NCBI GenBank assembly: GCA_964421355.1
Contig: CAYQWX010000001.1
Location: 62,001 to 126,000 of the forward strand
DNA: 64,000 bases
From: JALTDM01 sp964421355
Lineage (GTDB): Bacteria > Bacteroidota > Bacteroidia > Bacteroidales > JALTDM01
Direction: 5' to 3'
Under the pieces are notes generated by a model. The model was not told where the DNA came from. It made no database searches and saw only the letters and a list, made by a program, of their open reading frames with translations. Shown piece after piece: positions 35,789 to 44,285 of the stretch. A program made the translations under genes and the position numbers. Position 1 is the first letter of the stretch; each line of letters opens with the position of its first letter.

Positions 35789-37036
35789 TTAATATAATAA
35801 TTTTGATATTTCTTCTGCTTTTTCCGATTGGTCTGTCATCTGATATGCCTTCATAAGCATATTGAGCAATCTTTTATTTTTAGGTTGTAATTTTCGTGCT
35901 TGTTCCAGATATTCTATAGATTGTGAAAATGCCTTTTGAAAGGCTTCTCTGTCTTCATAGTTGTTTTTATATAATTTTACTCCTTGATTAAAATAAGTGA
36001 CGCCAATATTATATAAGATTTTGTATTTATTATTGTCAGATGATACTTTTTCCAAAGCTTTTTTGTAAAAATCAGCAGATTTATTGGTGTATTCGTTTGC
36101 CGAACTTACATATCCGTCATCATAAAGACTTTTTGCCAAATTACGATAAGCCTGTGCTATAATTATCAAAAGTTTTACATCTTGTGTGTTATTGTCAAGC
36201 TTGTTCATAAATTTTATTAGTTCATCATTTTTTTTGTATTTGTTAAGAAGTGCTATTGTATTTATTATAAGAGCTTTATTGTTTGGCCATATTTCGTTTG
36301 CTCTTGTAATAATATCTATTGCATCTTTTATTTTCCCCTGTTTTTCTAATATTTCAGAGTAGTAATTATAGGCTAGAGGGTCAGATTCTTTTTGTTCTAC
36401 ATCATTTGGATTGGAAGGATTTACAATTTTTTTGAAATATTCTTCAGCTTTGTCATAATTACCTAATTTATATTGACTATATGCATAGTAATAGTATGTT
36501 TTCGGGAGTTTTATTTTATATCTAGAGTCTATAAATGACCGATCGTTTCCCATACTTTGATAAGCATCAAAGAATAACTCAAAATAATAGGCTGCTTGTT
36601 GGAAGTATTTTTTTGCGGTATTATCGTCTTTTTGATTTTGCACTCCTTTATTATATGCTACTATTGCCTTGTTGTACAATAAGGGTGTTAAATCAAAAAA
36701 AACATTTAATATATCACTATAGAATGTTTTATCTTTGTCTAATTCCAAAGCTTTTTTTATTGCTTCCAAAGCAGTTTTGGCAGGTTCTTTTACTTGTGAA
36801 GAAAATACTTCTGATTTTGAAATTTCGGTATATACATATCCTTTAAGGTACCAACTGGATGCATGTGTAGAAGTTACAGGGTCAGAGCAAAGTTTGTCCA
36901 CTCTTACCCGTGCTTTCATCAAATCACCTTCTATCAAGGATAATTCTTTTTTAAGTTCATTGTGTGTAATATCATTTTGAGAAAAACCATATTGCCAACT
37001 TAATGTAAGTAATAAAACTAAAGCTATATTTTTCAT
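35789..37036 (-). CDS. Exported TPR-repeat protein
   Basis: A 415-residue exported protein. The start is the ATG at 37036 (MKNIALVLLL), giving a signal peptide ending near YGFSQ; a longer GTG frame from 37057 would begin in the -7 box. Most of the protein is tetratricopeptide repeats, for example PKTYYYYAYSQYKLGNYDKA near residue 190, SDPLAYNYYSEILEKQGKIK near 230, and SQSIEYLEQARKLQPKNKRL near the C-terminus. TPR arrays hold protein partners together, and periplasmic ones in this phylum often belong to secretion or envelope complexes. No partner can be named. Confidence 0.85.
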   Translation of the reverse strand: MKNIALVLLLTLSWQYGFSQNDITHNELKKELSLIEGDLMKARVRVDKLCSDPVTSTHASSWYLKGYVYTEISKSEVFSSQVKEPAKTALEAIKKALELDKDKTFYSDILNVFFDLTPLLYNKAIVAYNKGVQNQKDDNTAKKYFQQAAYYFELFFDAYQSMGNDRSFIDSRYKIKLPKTYYYYAYSQYKLGNYDKAEEYFKKIVNPSNPNDVEQKESDPLAYNYYSEILEKQGKIKDAIDIITRANEIWPNNKALIINTIALLNKYKKNDELIKFMNKLDNNTQDVKLLIIIAQAYRNLAKSLYDDGYVSSANEYTNKSADFYKKALEKVSSDNNKYKILYNIGVTYFNQGVKLYKNNYEDREAFQKAFSQSIEYLEQARKLQPKNKRLLNMLMKAYQMTDQSEKAEEISKLLY

Positions 37037-37056
37037 TTTTCTTTCTTTATTTTTCA

Positions 37057-37064
37057 CAAAAATA
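37057..37064 (-). promoter_or_regulatory. -7 promoter element of the TPR gene
   Basis: TATTTTTG on the minus strand, 21 bases before the ATG at 37036. Confidence 0.5.
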
Positions 37065-37458
37065 TAAAACTTACTTTAAACAAAGAAGTGTTTTTAGTTA
37101 ATCCTGCGCTAAATGTTTTTTTAAGTTAAAATGTCATATTGATTATCATTAATTTATATTACATGGCAAAAAACTCAAGACCCAAAGAAATTTTTATCAG
37201 GATTTTAAGCGGGTAGTGTATACGAAACGGTTGGGCTGTATAAACTACCTAACGAAAAGCCGTTAAGAGAATATACTTTGCTGTCTATAACCCAGTAGGT
37301 AAAAGCATCGTTTTGGAGCTTTTTCATTGGTTCGTTTTCTTTGTTGCCAAAAAGAAATGAACATGAAAGGATTATAAAGAAAATTTTTTCTTTGCTATAT
37401 CTTTTTTCTCTTGATGAAAAAAGTAGCTAAATTAAAAAACAATTAGTGAAAATTACTT
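37065..37458. other. Gene-poor spacer with a repeat copy and a 40-codon frame
   Basis: No supported gene is present. On the minus strand a 40-codon frame (37327-37205) starts MKKLQNDAFTYW and ends SYTLPA. It lies directly after the dispersed repeat at 37327-37362. No TAnnTTTG promoter or known domain accompanies it. It may be a degraded element or a small unannotated peptide. Confidence 0.4.
37327..37362 (-). repeat. Dispersed repeat, copy A
   Basis: On the plus strand it reads TTGGTTCGTTTTCTTTG, a variable middle, then AAATGAAC. A diverged copy occurs in opposite orientation at 57146-57180, in another gene-poor spacer. Confidence 0.55.
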
Positions 37459-38247
37459 TTACTTTTTCTTAAAAGTATCCATCTGGTTGTCATAATTAAG
37501 GAAATATTCTCCTTTTTTAAGACCTGATACATCTACCTTATCGCCAAACCCTTTCTTTACTATATTCCCATAATAGTCGTATATCTCATAAAGTGTTGGG
37601 CTGGAAAATTTGATTTCCGTCTCCACTTTCTTTGGTGAAAATGTTACAGGTGGTTGTTTTGAACGATATGTAAACTCTTTTGAATAATGAGGTTGTTTCG
37701 TGTAGTCTATTTGTTTTACTCTAAATTTATTCATTCCCGAATTTGGATGGACTTCCATAGAATAAGTGTGTGTTCCTGGAGTACCTTTACCATCTACAGT
37801 GCCAACTTTTATCCATTTATTCCAACGGTACTGTTCTACCACATAAGGTAAAGAACCTGCCTCATTTGTAGTAACCCATTTTAGAGTGTTTCCGTTTTCT
37901 ATAGTCATTGTTTCAATTTTGAATGTACTTTTGGGTTTCAATACCTCCGGATTAAGAACCTTAGGAGTACAGTTATCTTTATGCTTAATTTCAACTTTCA
38001 CCTTATCGCCAATCTTAAACTGATATACCGACAAATCAATTTCAAAGGCACTGGAATTAATTTCATCTGTAGTAACTTGTCCATTTACTCTTACTTCATA
38101 TACACAAAACCCTATTCCCGAAGAAGCAAAGGGATTCATAACATATAGATTCTTTCCTTGATATACTCCTTCTACAACTATTTCTCCTGCAAAAACATTG
38201 ATAATCAAGGATATAAACAATGAAAAAATAAAAATTTTCCTTACCAT
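37459..38247 (-). CDS. Secreted protein with C-terminal beta domain
   Basis: A 262-residue exported protein. A signal peptide ends near NVFAG (about residue 20). The mature protein starts with a conserved-looking stretch, EGVYQGKNLYVMNPF, FCVYEVRVNG and EIKHKDNCTPK, then a fibronectin-like beta region (PYVVEQYRWNKWIKVGTV, KFRVKQIDYT). It ends in a short beta module (YEIYDYYGNIVKKGFGDKVD, GLKKGEYFLNYD) that resembles a T9SS sorting domain but lacks the usual start motif. Surface or periplasmic location is likely; function unknown. Confidence 0.78.
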   Translation of the reverse strand: MVRKIFIFSLFISLIINVFAGEIVVEGVYQGKNLYVMNPFASSGIGFCVYEVRVNGQVTTDEINSSAFEIDLSVYQFKIGDKVKVEIKHKDNCTPKVLNPEVLKPKSTFKIETMTIENGNTLKWVTTNEAGSLPYVVEQYRWNKWIKVGTVDGKGTPGTHTYSMEVHPNSGMNKFRVKQIDYTKQPHYSKEFTYRSKQPPVTFSPKKVETEIKFSSPTLYEIYDYYGNIVKKGFGDKVDVSGLKKGEYFLNYDNQMDTFKKK

Positions 38248-38360
38248 TTTTATTATATTTTGATTTACGAAAGTAACACCAAATTTTTAATTATCAAAAA
38301 TTTTTTTTCTCAGTTGTTAAAAAAAAGTTAAATTGCCAATGTTTTTTAAAAGTAAAAACG

Positions 38361-39428
38361 ATGAAAAGAACATATTATATATTATTGATAATCACGTTAT
38401 TTGCAATGTTTAGTTGTGAGAAAAAAAATATTCAGGAACATACTCCAAATATTGTAGATACGATTAAAATAAACATTAGAAAAAATTATACAACATTATT
38501 TCCACCTTCTGTATTTGATGTTACATCTTCTCAGATTGTTACACAATTATACACTGGATTAGTAAGATATAATCCCAAAAATTTAAAAATAGAACCATCC
38601 ATTGCTAAAAGTTGGGACAAAAAAAATGATACTACTTATATATTTCATATTCGTAATGATGTGTATTTTGGAAGTTACCCGTCCATATTAGGAAACTCTC
38701 CCAAACAATTAAAAATGAAAGATATTTTATTTACTTTCCAAATATTATGTACACAGGTGCCTGAAAATAAAAATTTTTACAGCTCAATGTGGAAAATACT
38801 CGGAGCCAAACAATATTATAACTCTCATAAAAAAATCTCACGAGATTTTAATATTCCGGGGATAAAAGCATTAAACGATTCAACATTACAAATAACAATA
38901 GAAGATAAAGATTTTCCGTTATTAAAAATACTTGCGACACCTGCTACTTACATTTTTTCAAAAGATGCTTATAAAAAATTAGGAAACAAAACATATATTG
39001 GAGCAGGACCTTATATTTTAACAAATCCACAAGATTTGGATTTCAATGCAAAATATAATGATGAACCGAAACCCTTATTCTTAAAATACAATCCATATTA
39101 TTTTGTTTTTGACACAAAAGATTCGGTTTATTTACCTTATGTAAGTAATGTGAAAATATCTTTTATGAAAAGTGAAAAAAAAGAAATAGATATGCTTGGT
39201 AACAAGCAATTTGACATAGTGTGTAATGTACAAAAAAATAATTTAATACGCTTTTTAGAGTCTCATATAAAAGAAGTTAATAGCAATCCACCCGAATTTA
39301 TAGTAACGAAAATAAGTAAAAATGTAGATAACTATGTAAATATTTATAGGTATTGTATTAAGAATTTTTATAGCAATGAATTATTTTTTGTAGATTTGTC
39401 GCAAGTTGAAAAAATAAAATGTAAGTAA
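38361..39428 (+). CDS. Short peptide-binding (SBP family 5) lipoprotein
   Basis: A 355-residue lipoprotein (lipobox FAMFSC, Cys at about residue 19) resembling the extracellular solute-binding family 5 proteins of Dpp/Opp peptide importers. Recognisable parts: SSQIVTQLYTGLVRYNPKNLK, EPSIAKSWDKKNDTTYIFHI and the later GAGPYILTNPQ. Family members are typically about 500-600 residues, so the C-terminal lobe is largely missing. No permease or ATPase gene lies nearby. It sits 2 bases before the exported peptidase gene, so the two are probably co-transcribed. It may bind a ligand without acting in transport, or be degenerate. Confidence 0.75.
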   Translation: MKRTYYILLIITLFAMFSCEKKNIQEHTPNIVDTIKINIRKNYTTLFPPSVFDVTSSQIVTQLYTGLVRYNPKNLKIEPSIAKSWDKKNDTTYIFHIRNDVYFGSYPSILGNSPKQLKMKDILFTFQILCTQVPENKNFYSSMWKILGAKQYYNSHKKISRDFNIPGIKALNDSTLQITIEDKDFPLLKILATPATYIFSKDAYKKLGNKTYIGAGPYILTNPQDLDFNAKYNDEPKPLFLKYNPYYFVFDTKDSVYLPYVSNVKISFMKSEKKEIDMLGNKQFDIVCNVQKNNLIRFLESHIKEVNSNPPEFIVTKISKNVDNYVNIYRYCIKNFYSNELFFVDLSQVEKIKCK

Positions 39429-39430
39429 AA

Positions 39431-40627
39431 ATGAAGAAAATTTTATTATTAACATTAGTTATTAGTTTATCTTTTTTAGGCATTGCTCAAGTTCAAGTAG
39501 ATACTATCGGAGCATATATTATTAAGGTGGATAAAAAACTTCCTGCCACATCGGTAAAAAATCAATATCGTTCAGGCACATGCTGGAGCTTTTCGGGAAT
39601 ATCATTTTTAGAATCCGAATTGCTAAGAATGAAAAAAGGAACTTATGATCTATCGGAAATGTATGTAGTAAGACATGTTTATTCCGACAAGGCAGAAAAA
39701 TATGTAAGACTTCACGGACATTTAAACTTTGGCTCGGGAGGAGCATTTCATGATGTAACTTATGTGTTAAAAAATTATGGCATAGTTCCCGAAAAAGTTT
39801 ATACAGGACTTAATTACGGAGAACCCAAACACGTTCACATGGAAATGGATAAAGTATTGAAAAATTTTGTAGATGCGATTGTTGAAGATCCTAATAAAAA
39901 GCTTACTACTGTATGGCATCAAGCTTTTGATAAAATACTCGATACATATTTAGGAGAAGATCCTAAAGAATTTACTTATAAAGGGAAAAAATATACTCCA
40001 AAATCATTCCTCCAAAGTCTTGGACTTAATCCCGATGATTATATAGAAATAACATCTTTCTCTCATCATCCGTTTTATCAAAAATTTGCAATAGAACTAC
40101 CAGACAACTGGTTGTGGTATCAAGACTACAATGTTCCATTGGATGATTTAATCAAAATAATAGATAATGCAATAAACAGTGGCTACACAGTAGCATGGGC
40201 AAGCGATGTAAGTGAACCTGGGTTCCTTTGGAGAAAAGGTATAGCAATATTACCTGACAAAGAACATCAAGAAACAAAGGGAATGGAAGTTGATAAATGG
40301 GTTAAAATGGATAGGAAAGAAAAACAAGATTATCTATATAGCCTAAAACAAATAGTAAAAGAAGTTAATGTAACCCAAGAAAGCAGACAACGTGATTTTG
40401 ATGACTACAAAACTACAGATGACCACGGTATGCACATAATAGGTATTGCTCACGATCAAAAAGGCAATAAATATTATTTGGTAAAAAACTCTTGGGGAAC
40501 AGACAATAATCCGTTACATGGATATTTTTATGCATCAGAAGCTTTTGTAAAAGATAAAACAACTGCTATAATGGTATACAAAGATGCCATTCCAAAAGAA
40601 ATAAAACAAAAATTAAAAATTAAATAA
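39431..40627 (+). CDS. Exported C1B cysteine peptidase (bleomycin hydrolase/PepC type)
   Basis: A 398-residue papain-fold aminopeptidase. The catalytic residues are present: Gln45 and Cys51 in NQYRSGTCWSFSG, His335 in DDHGMHIIGIA and Asn353 in KNSWGTDNNP, which is the C1B signature. Family members are usually cytoplasmic, about 450 residues. This one has a signal peptide (MKKILLLTLVISLSFLGIAQ) and is therefore expected to be exported, possibly for peptide or protein scavenging. It starts 2 bases after the peptide-binding lipoprotein, which fits a shared job in handling peptides at the envelope. Confidence 0.92.
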   Translation: MKKILLLTLVISLSFLGIAQVQVDTIGAYIIKVDKKLPATSVKNQYRSGTCWSFSGISFLESELLRMKKGTYDLSEMYVVRHVYSDKAEKYVRLHGHLNFGSGGAFHDVTYVLKNYGIVPEKVYTGLNYGEPKHVHMEMDKVLKNFVDAIVEDPNKKLTTVWHQAFDKILDTYLGEDPKEFTYKGKKYTPKSFLQSLGLNPDDYIEITSFSHHPFYQKFAIELPDNWLWYQDYNVPLDDLIKIIDNAINSGYTVAWASDVSEPGFLWRKGIAILPDKEHQETKGMEVDKWVKMDRKEKQDYLYSLKQIVKEVNVTQESRQRDFDDYKTTDDHGMHIIGIAHDQKGNKYYLVKNSWGTDNNPLHGYFYASEAFVKDKTTAIMVYKDAIPKEIKQKLKIK

Positions 40628-40646
40628 TCATTACACAAAAATGTAG

Positions 40647-40654
40647 TATATTTG
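40647..40654 (+). promoter_or_regulatory. -7 promoter element of the SRP RNA gene
   Basis: TATATTTG (followed by C) matches TAnnTTTG and lies 13 bases before the start of the RNA. Confidence 0.6.
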
Positions 40655-40667
40655 CACCACTAAAAGA

Positions 40668-40768
40668 TGGGCGAGTCTTATACGACCAGCTCCTGCCTAA
40701 TCCCCCAGGTCTGGAAGGAAGCAAGGGTACGGTGGTTGAGCGGTGCGATATAAGTAGCTCGCCCTCCT
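40668..40768 (+). ncRNA. ffs: Signal recognition particle RNA (4.5S, small bacterial type)
   Basis: A compact hairpin RNA of about 100 nt. The ends pair (GGGCGAG at 40669-40675 with CTCGCCC at 40758-40764), and the centre holds the conserved Ffh-binding region around CAGGTCTGGAAGGAAGCAAG, with the GGAA-type apical loop and adjoining asymmetric loop. A run of T from 40768 completes a terminator. It partners Ffh and FtsY (ftsY at 42090) to deliver secretory and membrane proteins. Exact 5' and 3' ends are approximate. Confidence 0.93.
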
Positions 40769-40829
40769 TTTTTATACCTACATTAAGGTATTTTAAGTGA
40801 CAATAAGTCATTCATAAACAAAATTGCAT

Positions 40830-40837
40830 TATTTTTG
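40830..40837 (+). promoter_or_regulatory. -7 promoter element of the thioredoxin gene
   Basis: TATTTTTG (followed by C) lies 36 bases before the ATG at 40874. A TTG at 40835 lies inside this box, which excludes it as a start. Confidence 0.55.
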
Positions 40838-40873
40838 CAATACCATTTCACAAATAATAAAAAATATAAAACT

Positions 40874-41248
40874 ATGGCATTAGAACATTTAACAAAAGAA
40901 ACTTTTTTAGAAAAAGTATTTGATTACGAAAAAGAATCTGAATGGAAATACAAAGGAGATAAACCTGCAATGATTGATTTTTATGCAGACTGGTGTCAAC
41001 CTTGTAAAATCGTAGCACCTATCCTTGAAGAATTACAAGAAGAATATGGCGACGAATTGGTAATCTACAAAATTGATACAGAAGACCAACAAGAACTTGC
41101 GGCTATCTTTGGTATAAGAAATATTCCTTCTTTACTATTTATACCTAAAGAAGGACAACCTCAAATGGCAGTAGGAGCATTACCAAAAGAAACATTGATC
41201 AAAGCTATTGAAGACGTATTAGGAGTAAAACATCCTAAAACAGCTTAA
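40874..41248 (+). CDS. Thioredoxin with a WCQPC active site
   Basis: A 124-residue cytoplasmic thioredoxin-fold disulfide reductase. The start is the ATG at 40874. The active site is DFYADWCQPCKIVAP (C41, C44), with the cis-Pro loop at NIPSLLFIP. The residue between the cysteines is Gln where classic thioredoxins have Gly (WCGPC), which can change redox potential or partner choice. An N-terminal extension of about 25 residues precedes the core fold. It is monocistronic, with a terminator at 41274. Confidence 0.93.
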   Translation: MALEHLTKETFLEKVFDYEKESEWKYKGDKPAMIDFYADWCQPCKIVAPILEELQEEYGDELVIYKIDTEDQQELAAIFGIRNIPSLLFIPKEGQPQMAVGALPKETLIKAIEDVLGVKHPKTA

Positions 41249-41273
41249 TAAGCGTTATTTCAAAACTATTATA

Positions 41274-41308
41274 AAAAAGTTCCTGTGATTATTAATAGGA
41301 ACTTTTTT
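41274..41308 (+). terminator. Terminator after the thioredoxin gene
   Basis: A 9-bp stem (AAAGTTCCT at 41276-41284 with AGGAACTTT at 41297-41305) is followed by T residues. Confidence 0.85.
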
Positions 41309-41329
41309 ATTTTTTTATAATAAAAACTA

Positions 41330-41359
41330 TTGCTAATTAAAAAAAAAGTGTCATATTTG
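41330..41359 (+). promoter_or_regulatory. Promoter of the rpmB-rpmG-DUF4295 operon
   Basis: TTG at 41330-41332, exactly 19 bases, then CATATTTG at 41352-41359 (one mismatch to TAnnTTTG). It lies 24 bases before the rpmB ATG. Confidence 0.65.
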
Positions 41360-41382
41360 CACTCCCTAAAAAATAAAGAAAA

Positions 41383-41619
41383 ATGTCACGAGTTTGTCAA
41401 ATAACAGGGAAAAGAACTATAAGCGGCAACAATGTAGCACACTCAAACAAGCGAACAAAAAGAAAATTTTATCCTAACTTGTTTGAAAAAAGATTTTACA
41501 TCCCTGAAGAAAAAAGATGGATAACATTAAAAGTATCAGCTGCTGGTATCAGAACTATTAACAAAATAGGTATTAGTGCCGCTCTAAAAAAAGCAAAAGA
41601 AGCAGGATACATTAAATAA
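41383..41619 (+). CDS. rpmB: 50S ribosomal protein L28
   Basis: A 78-residue basic protein of the large ribosomal subunit. L28 signatures: SRVCQITGKRTISGNNVAHS at the N-terminus, then RTKRKFYPNL and KVSAAGIRTINKIGI. It is first in the rpmB-rpmG-DUF4295 operon, typical of Bacteroidota, and is followed by rpmG after 15 bases. Confidence 0.97.
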   Translation: MSRVCQITGKRTISGNNVAHSNKRTKRKFYPNLFEKRFYIPEEKRWITLKVSAAGIRTINKIGISAALKKAKEAGYIK

Positions 41620-41634
41620 TGGAGGATACAAAAA

Positions 41635-41826
41635 ATGGCTAAAAAAGGAAAAAAAGGTAATAGAGTGCAAGTAATCTTGGAATGCACAGAACAAAAAAAG
41701 ACAGGAGTGCCAGGTATATCAAGATATATAACGACCAAAAACAAAAAAAATACTCCCGAACGTTTGGAATTGCGTAAGTATAATCCATATTTGAAAAAAT
41801 ATACTATTCATAAAGAAATAAAATAA
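41635..41826 (+). CDS. rpmG: 50S ribosomal protein L33
   Basis: A 63-residue ribosomal protein of the large subunit: KGNRVQVILECTEQKKTG, then GISRYITTKNKKNTPERLEL. It has one cysteine, so it is the zinc-free (C-) form. It sits between rpmB and the DUF4295 gene in the same operon. Confidence 0.96.
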   Translation: MAKKGKKGNRVQVILECTEQKKTGVPGISRYITTKNKKNTPERLELRKYNPYLKKYTIHKEIK

Positions 41827-41838
41827 AATATTTGAGTC

Positions 41839-41994
41839 ATGGCTAAAAAGGTAGTAGCAACATTGCAAACAGGTGCAGGTAAAAACTTTGCAAAAGTTAT
41901 AAAAATGGTTAAAAACAAAAAAGGCGCCTATCAATTTAAAGAAACAATAGTACATGTAGATCATGTAAAAGATTTCTTTGCTAATAAAAAATAA
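41839..41994 (+). CDS. DUF4295 small basic protein
   Basis: A 51-residue basic protein, MAKKVVATLQTGAGKNFAKV onward, ending FFANKK. DUF4295 proteins are nearly universal in Bacteroidota and lie just after rpmG, as here (12 bases). A role on the ribosome is likely from this constant position but not proven. It is followed by a hairpin terminator. Confidence 0.88.
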   Translation: MAKKVVATLQTGAGKNFAKVIKMVKNKKGAYQFKETIVHVDHVKDFFANKK

Positions 41995-42034
41995 ACATAT
42001 TATACTTATTAAAAAAGTAAGTAATGAAAAACTA

Positions 42035-42066
42035 AGCTTTCTCCAACAGAGGGGAAGGCTTTTTTT
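42035..42066 (+). terminator. Terminator after the DUF4295 gene
   Basis: AGCTTTCTCC at 42035-42044 pairs with GGGGAAGGCT at 42051-42060 (two G-U pairs), and is followed by six T residues. It separates the ribosomal operon from ftsY. Confidence 0.8.
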
Positions 42067-42089
42067 GTATTTTATAAAAACAAACAAAA

Positions 42090-43046
42090 ATGGGACTATT
42101 TGATTTTTTATCCAAAAAGAAAGATGAAAAACGCTTACAAGAAGGACTTGGAAAAACCAAAGAAAGCGTTTTCAAAAAAATTACAAGAGTCGTAGTAGGT
42201 AAATCAAAAATAGATGACAGCTTTCTTGATGAATTAGAAGAAATTTTAATATCATCAGATGTAGGAGTAGATACTACCATAAAAATAATAGATAGACTAC
42301 AAGATAGAATAGCAAAAGAAAAATATTTAAATGCAGATGAACTATCAACAATATTAGAAGAAGAAATAACAAATCTTCTTGAAGAAAATGAAGATAGTAG
42401 CCCAAAACAAATACTGGAAAACCAAAAGATAAAACCGTATGTAATAATGGTGGTGGGAGTAAACGGAGTAGGAAAAACAACCACTATTGGCAAATTAGCC
42501 TATATGTTTTCGCAAGCAGGGAAAAAAGTTTATATAGGTGCTGCCGATACATTTAGAGCTGCAGCAATAAACCAATTATCTGTATGGGCAGATAGATCTG
42601 GATCTACTATGGTAAAACAAAAAATGGGTGCAGACCCTGCTGCAGTAGCTTTTGATACACTAAATGCAGCAAAAAGCAATAATGCGGATATAGTACTTAT
42701 AGATACAGCAGGACGCCTACACAATAAAATAAACTTAATGAATGAACTCTCAAAAATAAGAAGAGTAATGTCAAAAGTTATACCTGATGCCCCTCACGAA
42801 GTATTACTCGTATTGGATGCATCTACTGGTCAAAACGCTTTTGAGCAAGCTAAACAATTCACAAAAGCAACAGAAGTTACATCACTTGCAATAACAAAAC
42901 TTGACGGCACAGCCAAAGGTGGAGTTGTAATTGGTATATCAGACCAATTCAAAATACCTGTAAAATACATCGGAGTTGGAGAAAAAATAGATGACTTGCA
43001 GATATTTGACAAAAAAATGTTTGTAAAAGCATTATTTGAAAAATAA
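42090..43046 (+). CDS. ftsY: Signal recognition particle receptor FtsY
   Basis: A 318-residue SRP-type GTPase that docks SRP-ribosome complexes at the membrane translocon. The acidic A domain of proteobacterial FtsY is absent, as in many compact FtsY proteins; only a short basic lead precedes the NG core. GTPase motifs: G1 GVNGVGKTTTIGKLA (about 123-137), AADTFRAAA, DTAGRLHN (about 205-212) and TKLDGTAKGG (about 265-274). It lies 23 bases after the ribosomal-operon terminator, with no clear -7 element, so it may rely partly on readthrough. Confidence 0.96.
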   Translation: MGLFDFLSKKKDEKRLQEGLGKTKESVFKKITRVVVGKSKIDDSFLDELEEILISSDVGVDTTIKIIDRLQDRIAKEKYLNADELSTILEEEITNLLEENEDSSPKQILENQKIKPYVIMVVGVNGVGKTTTIGKLAYMFSQAGKKVYIGAADTFRAAAINQLSVWADRSGSTMVKQKMGADPAAVAFDTLNAAKSNNADIVLIDTAGRLHNKINLMNELSKIRRVMSKVIPDAPHEVLLVLDASTGQNAFEQAKQFTKATEVTSLAITKLDGTAKGGVVIGISDQFKIPVKYIGVGEKIDDLQIFDKKMFVKALFEK

Positions 43047-43082
43047 AAATTATTCAGCTATTACATGTAAGTAAAATTTTAA

Positions 43083-43090
43083 TAAATTTG
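43083..43090 (+). promoter_or_regulatory. -7 promoter element of sucD
   Basis: TAAATTTG lies 29 bases before the sucD ATG and matches TAnnTTTG. Confidence 0.5.
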
Positions 43091-43119
43091 AACTTGAAAA
43101 AACATTAAAATATTTAATT

Positions 43120-44007
43120 ATGAGTATTCTTGTAAACAAACACAGCAAAGTAATCGTTCAAGGATTTACAGGTAGTGAAGGTTCTTTCCATGCACAACAA
43201 ATGATAGAATATGGCACAAACATAGTAGGAGGCGTTACTCCAGGTAAAGGAGGACAAACTCATTTAGGTAAGCCGGTATTTAATACGGTAGAAGATGCTG
43301 TAAAAGAAACGGGAGCAGATACATCGGTAATATTTGTGCCACCTGCTTTTGCTGCAGATGCTATAATGGAAGCTGCTAATGCCGGTATAAAGCTTATAGT
43401 AACTATTACAGAAGGTATTCCTGTAGAAGATATGGTAAAAGTAAAAGAATATCTGTCAGATAAAGAGTCTCGTATGATAGGACCTAACTGTCCGGGAATT
43501 ATTACCCCTGAAGAAGCCAAAATAGGAATAATGCCGGGATTTATATTCTCAAAAGGTAATATCGGAGTAATATCTCGTTCAGGTACATTAACTTATGAAG
43601 CAGTAGATCAATTAACAAAATTAGGGTTAGGACAAAGCACTGCAATAGGAATAGGTGGAGATCCTATTATTGGAACTACAACATTGGATGCAGTGAAAAT
43701 GTTTATGGATGACCCCGATACCGAAGGTATAGTTCTTATTGGTGAAATAGGGGGAACTATGGAAACAGAAGCTGCAGAATGGATAAAAGAACACGGTACT
43801 AAACCCGTAGTAGGTTTTATAGCAGGCCAAACAGCACCTAAAGGTAGGAGAATGGGACATGCAGGAGCTATAATCGGTGGAAAAGACGATACCGCACAAG
43901 CAAAAATGAAAAAGATGGAAGAATGTGGCATCTATGTTGTAAAATCTCCGGCAGAAATTGGAGTGACAATGAAAAAAGCATTAGAAGAAGCTAAAAAAAC
44001 AGTATAA
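43120..44007 (+). CDS. sucD: Succinyl-CoA synthetase alpha subunit
   Basis: A 295-residue subunit that binds CoA and carries the phosphorylated histidine; with SucC it interconverts succinyl-CoA and succinate with ADP/GDP. It shows the CoA-binding N-terminal fold (KVIVQGFTGSEGSFHAQQMI, GGVTPGKGGQTHLGKPVF) and the ligase half with active-site His247 in GRRMGHAGAI. Its length is normal. sucC is not next to it, since a terminator follows and mgtE lies convergent. Confidence 0.96.
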   Translation: MSILVNKHSKVIVQGFTGSEGSFHAQQMIEYGTNIVGGVTPGKGGQTHLGKPVFNTVEDAVKETGADTSVIFVPPAFAADAIMEAANAGIKLIVTITEGIPVEDMVKVKEYLSDKESRMIGPNCPGIITPEEAKIGIMPGFIFSKGNIGVISRSGTLTYEAVDQLTKLGLGQSTAIGIGGDPIIGTTTLDAVKMFMDDPDTEGIVLIGEIGGTMETEAAEWIKEHGTKPVVGFIAGQTAPKGRRMGHAGAIIGGKDDTAQAKMKKMEECGIYVVKSPAEIGVTMKKALEEAKKTV

Positions 44008-44033
44008 ATACAATATTGTATAAATAAAGAAAT

Positions 44034-44082
44034 GAGGCTGTCTAAAAAACCGATATATCTAAATAGGCAGCCTCTTTTTTTT
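44034..44082 (+). terminator. Terminator after sucD
   Basis: A 10-bp stem (GAGGCTGTCT at 44034-44043 with AGGCAGCCTC at 44065-44074, one G-U pair) is followed by eight T residues. Confidence 0.88.
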
Positions 44083-44285
44083 GTATTAAAAAAAGAATAT
44101 GAAAAAAACAATTTGTCAATAATCTCTTTTAATAAATTATAATAAAACCGATTTTCAAGAAATATAATTAAGATTACCCATCCTTTTTATACTTGTATTA
44201 CGAAGAAATATGTTGTAAAGTTAAGCACATGATAGTATCTCAAAAAACTTAATATGCACACCTTTTAGGATACTACCACTTTTGT

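Noticed and set aside
40620..40811. 63-codon minus-strand frame
   Set aside because: It lies across the SRP RNA gene, whose conserved core and end pairing explain the sequence.
41496..42087. Minus-strand frames over the ribosomal genes
   Set aside because: rpmB, rpmG and the DUF4295 gene on the plus strand are recognised families with a promoter and terminator.
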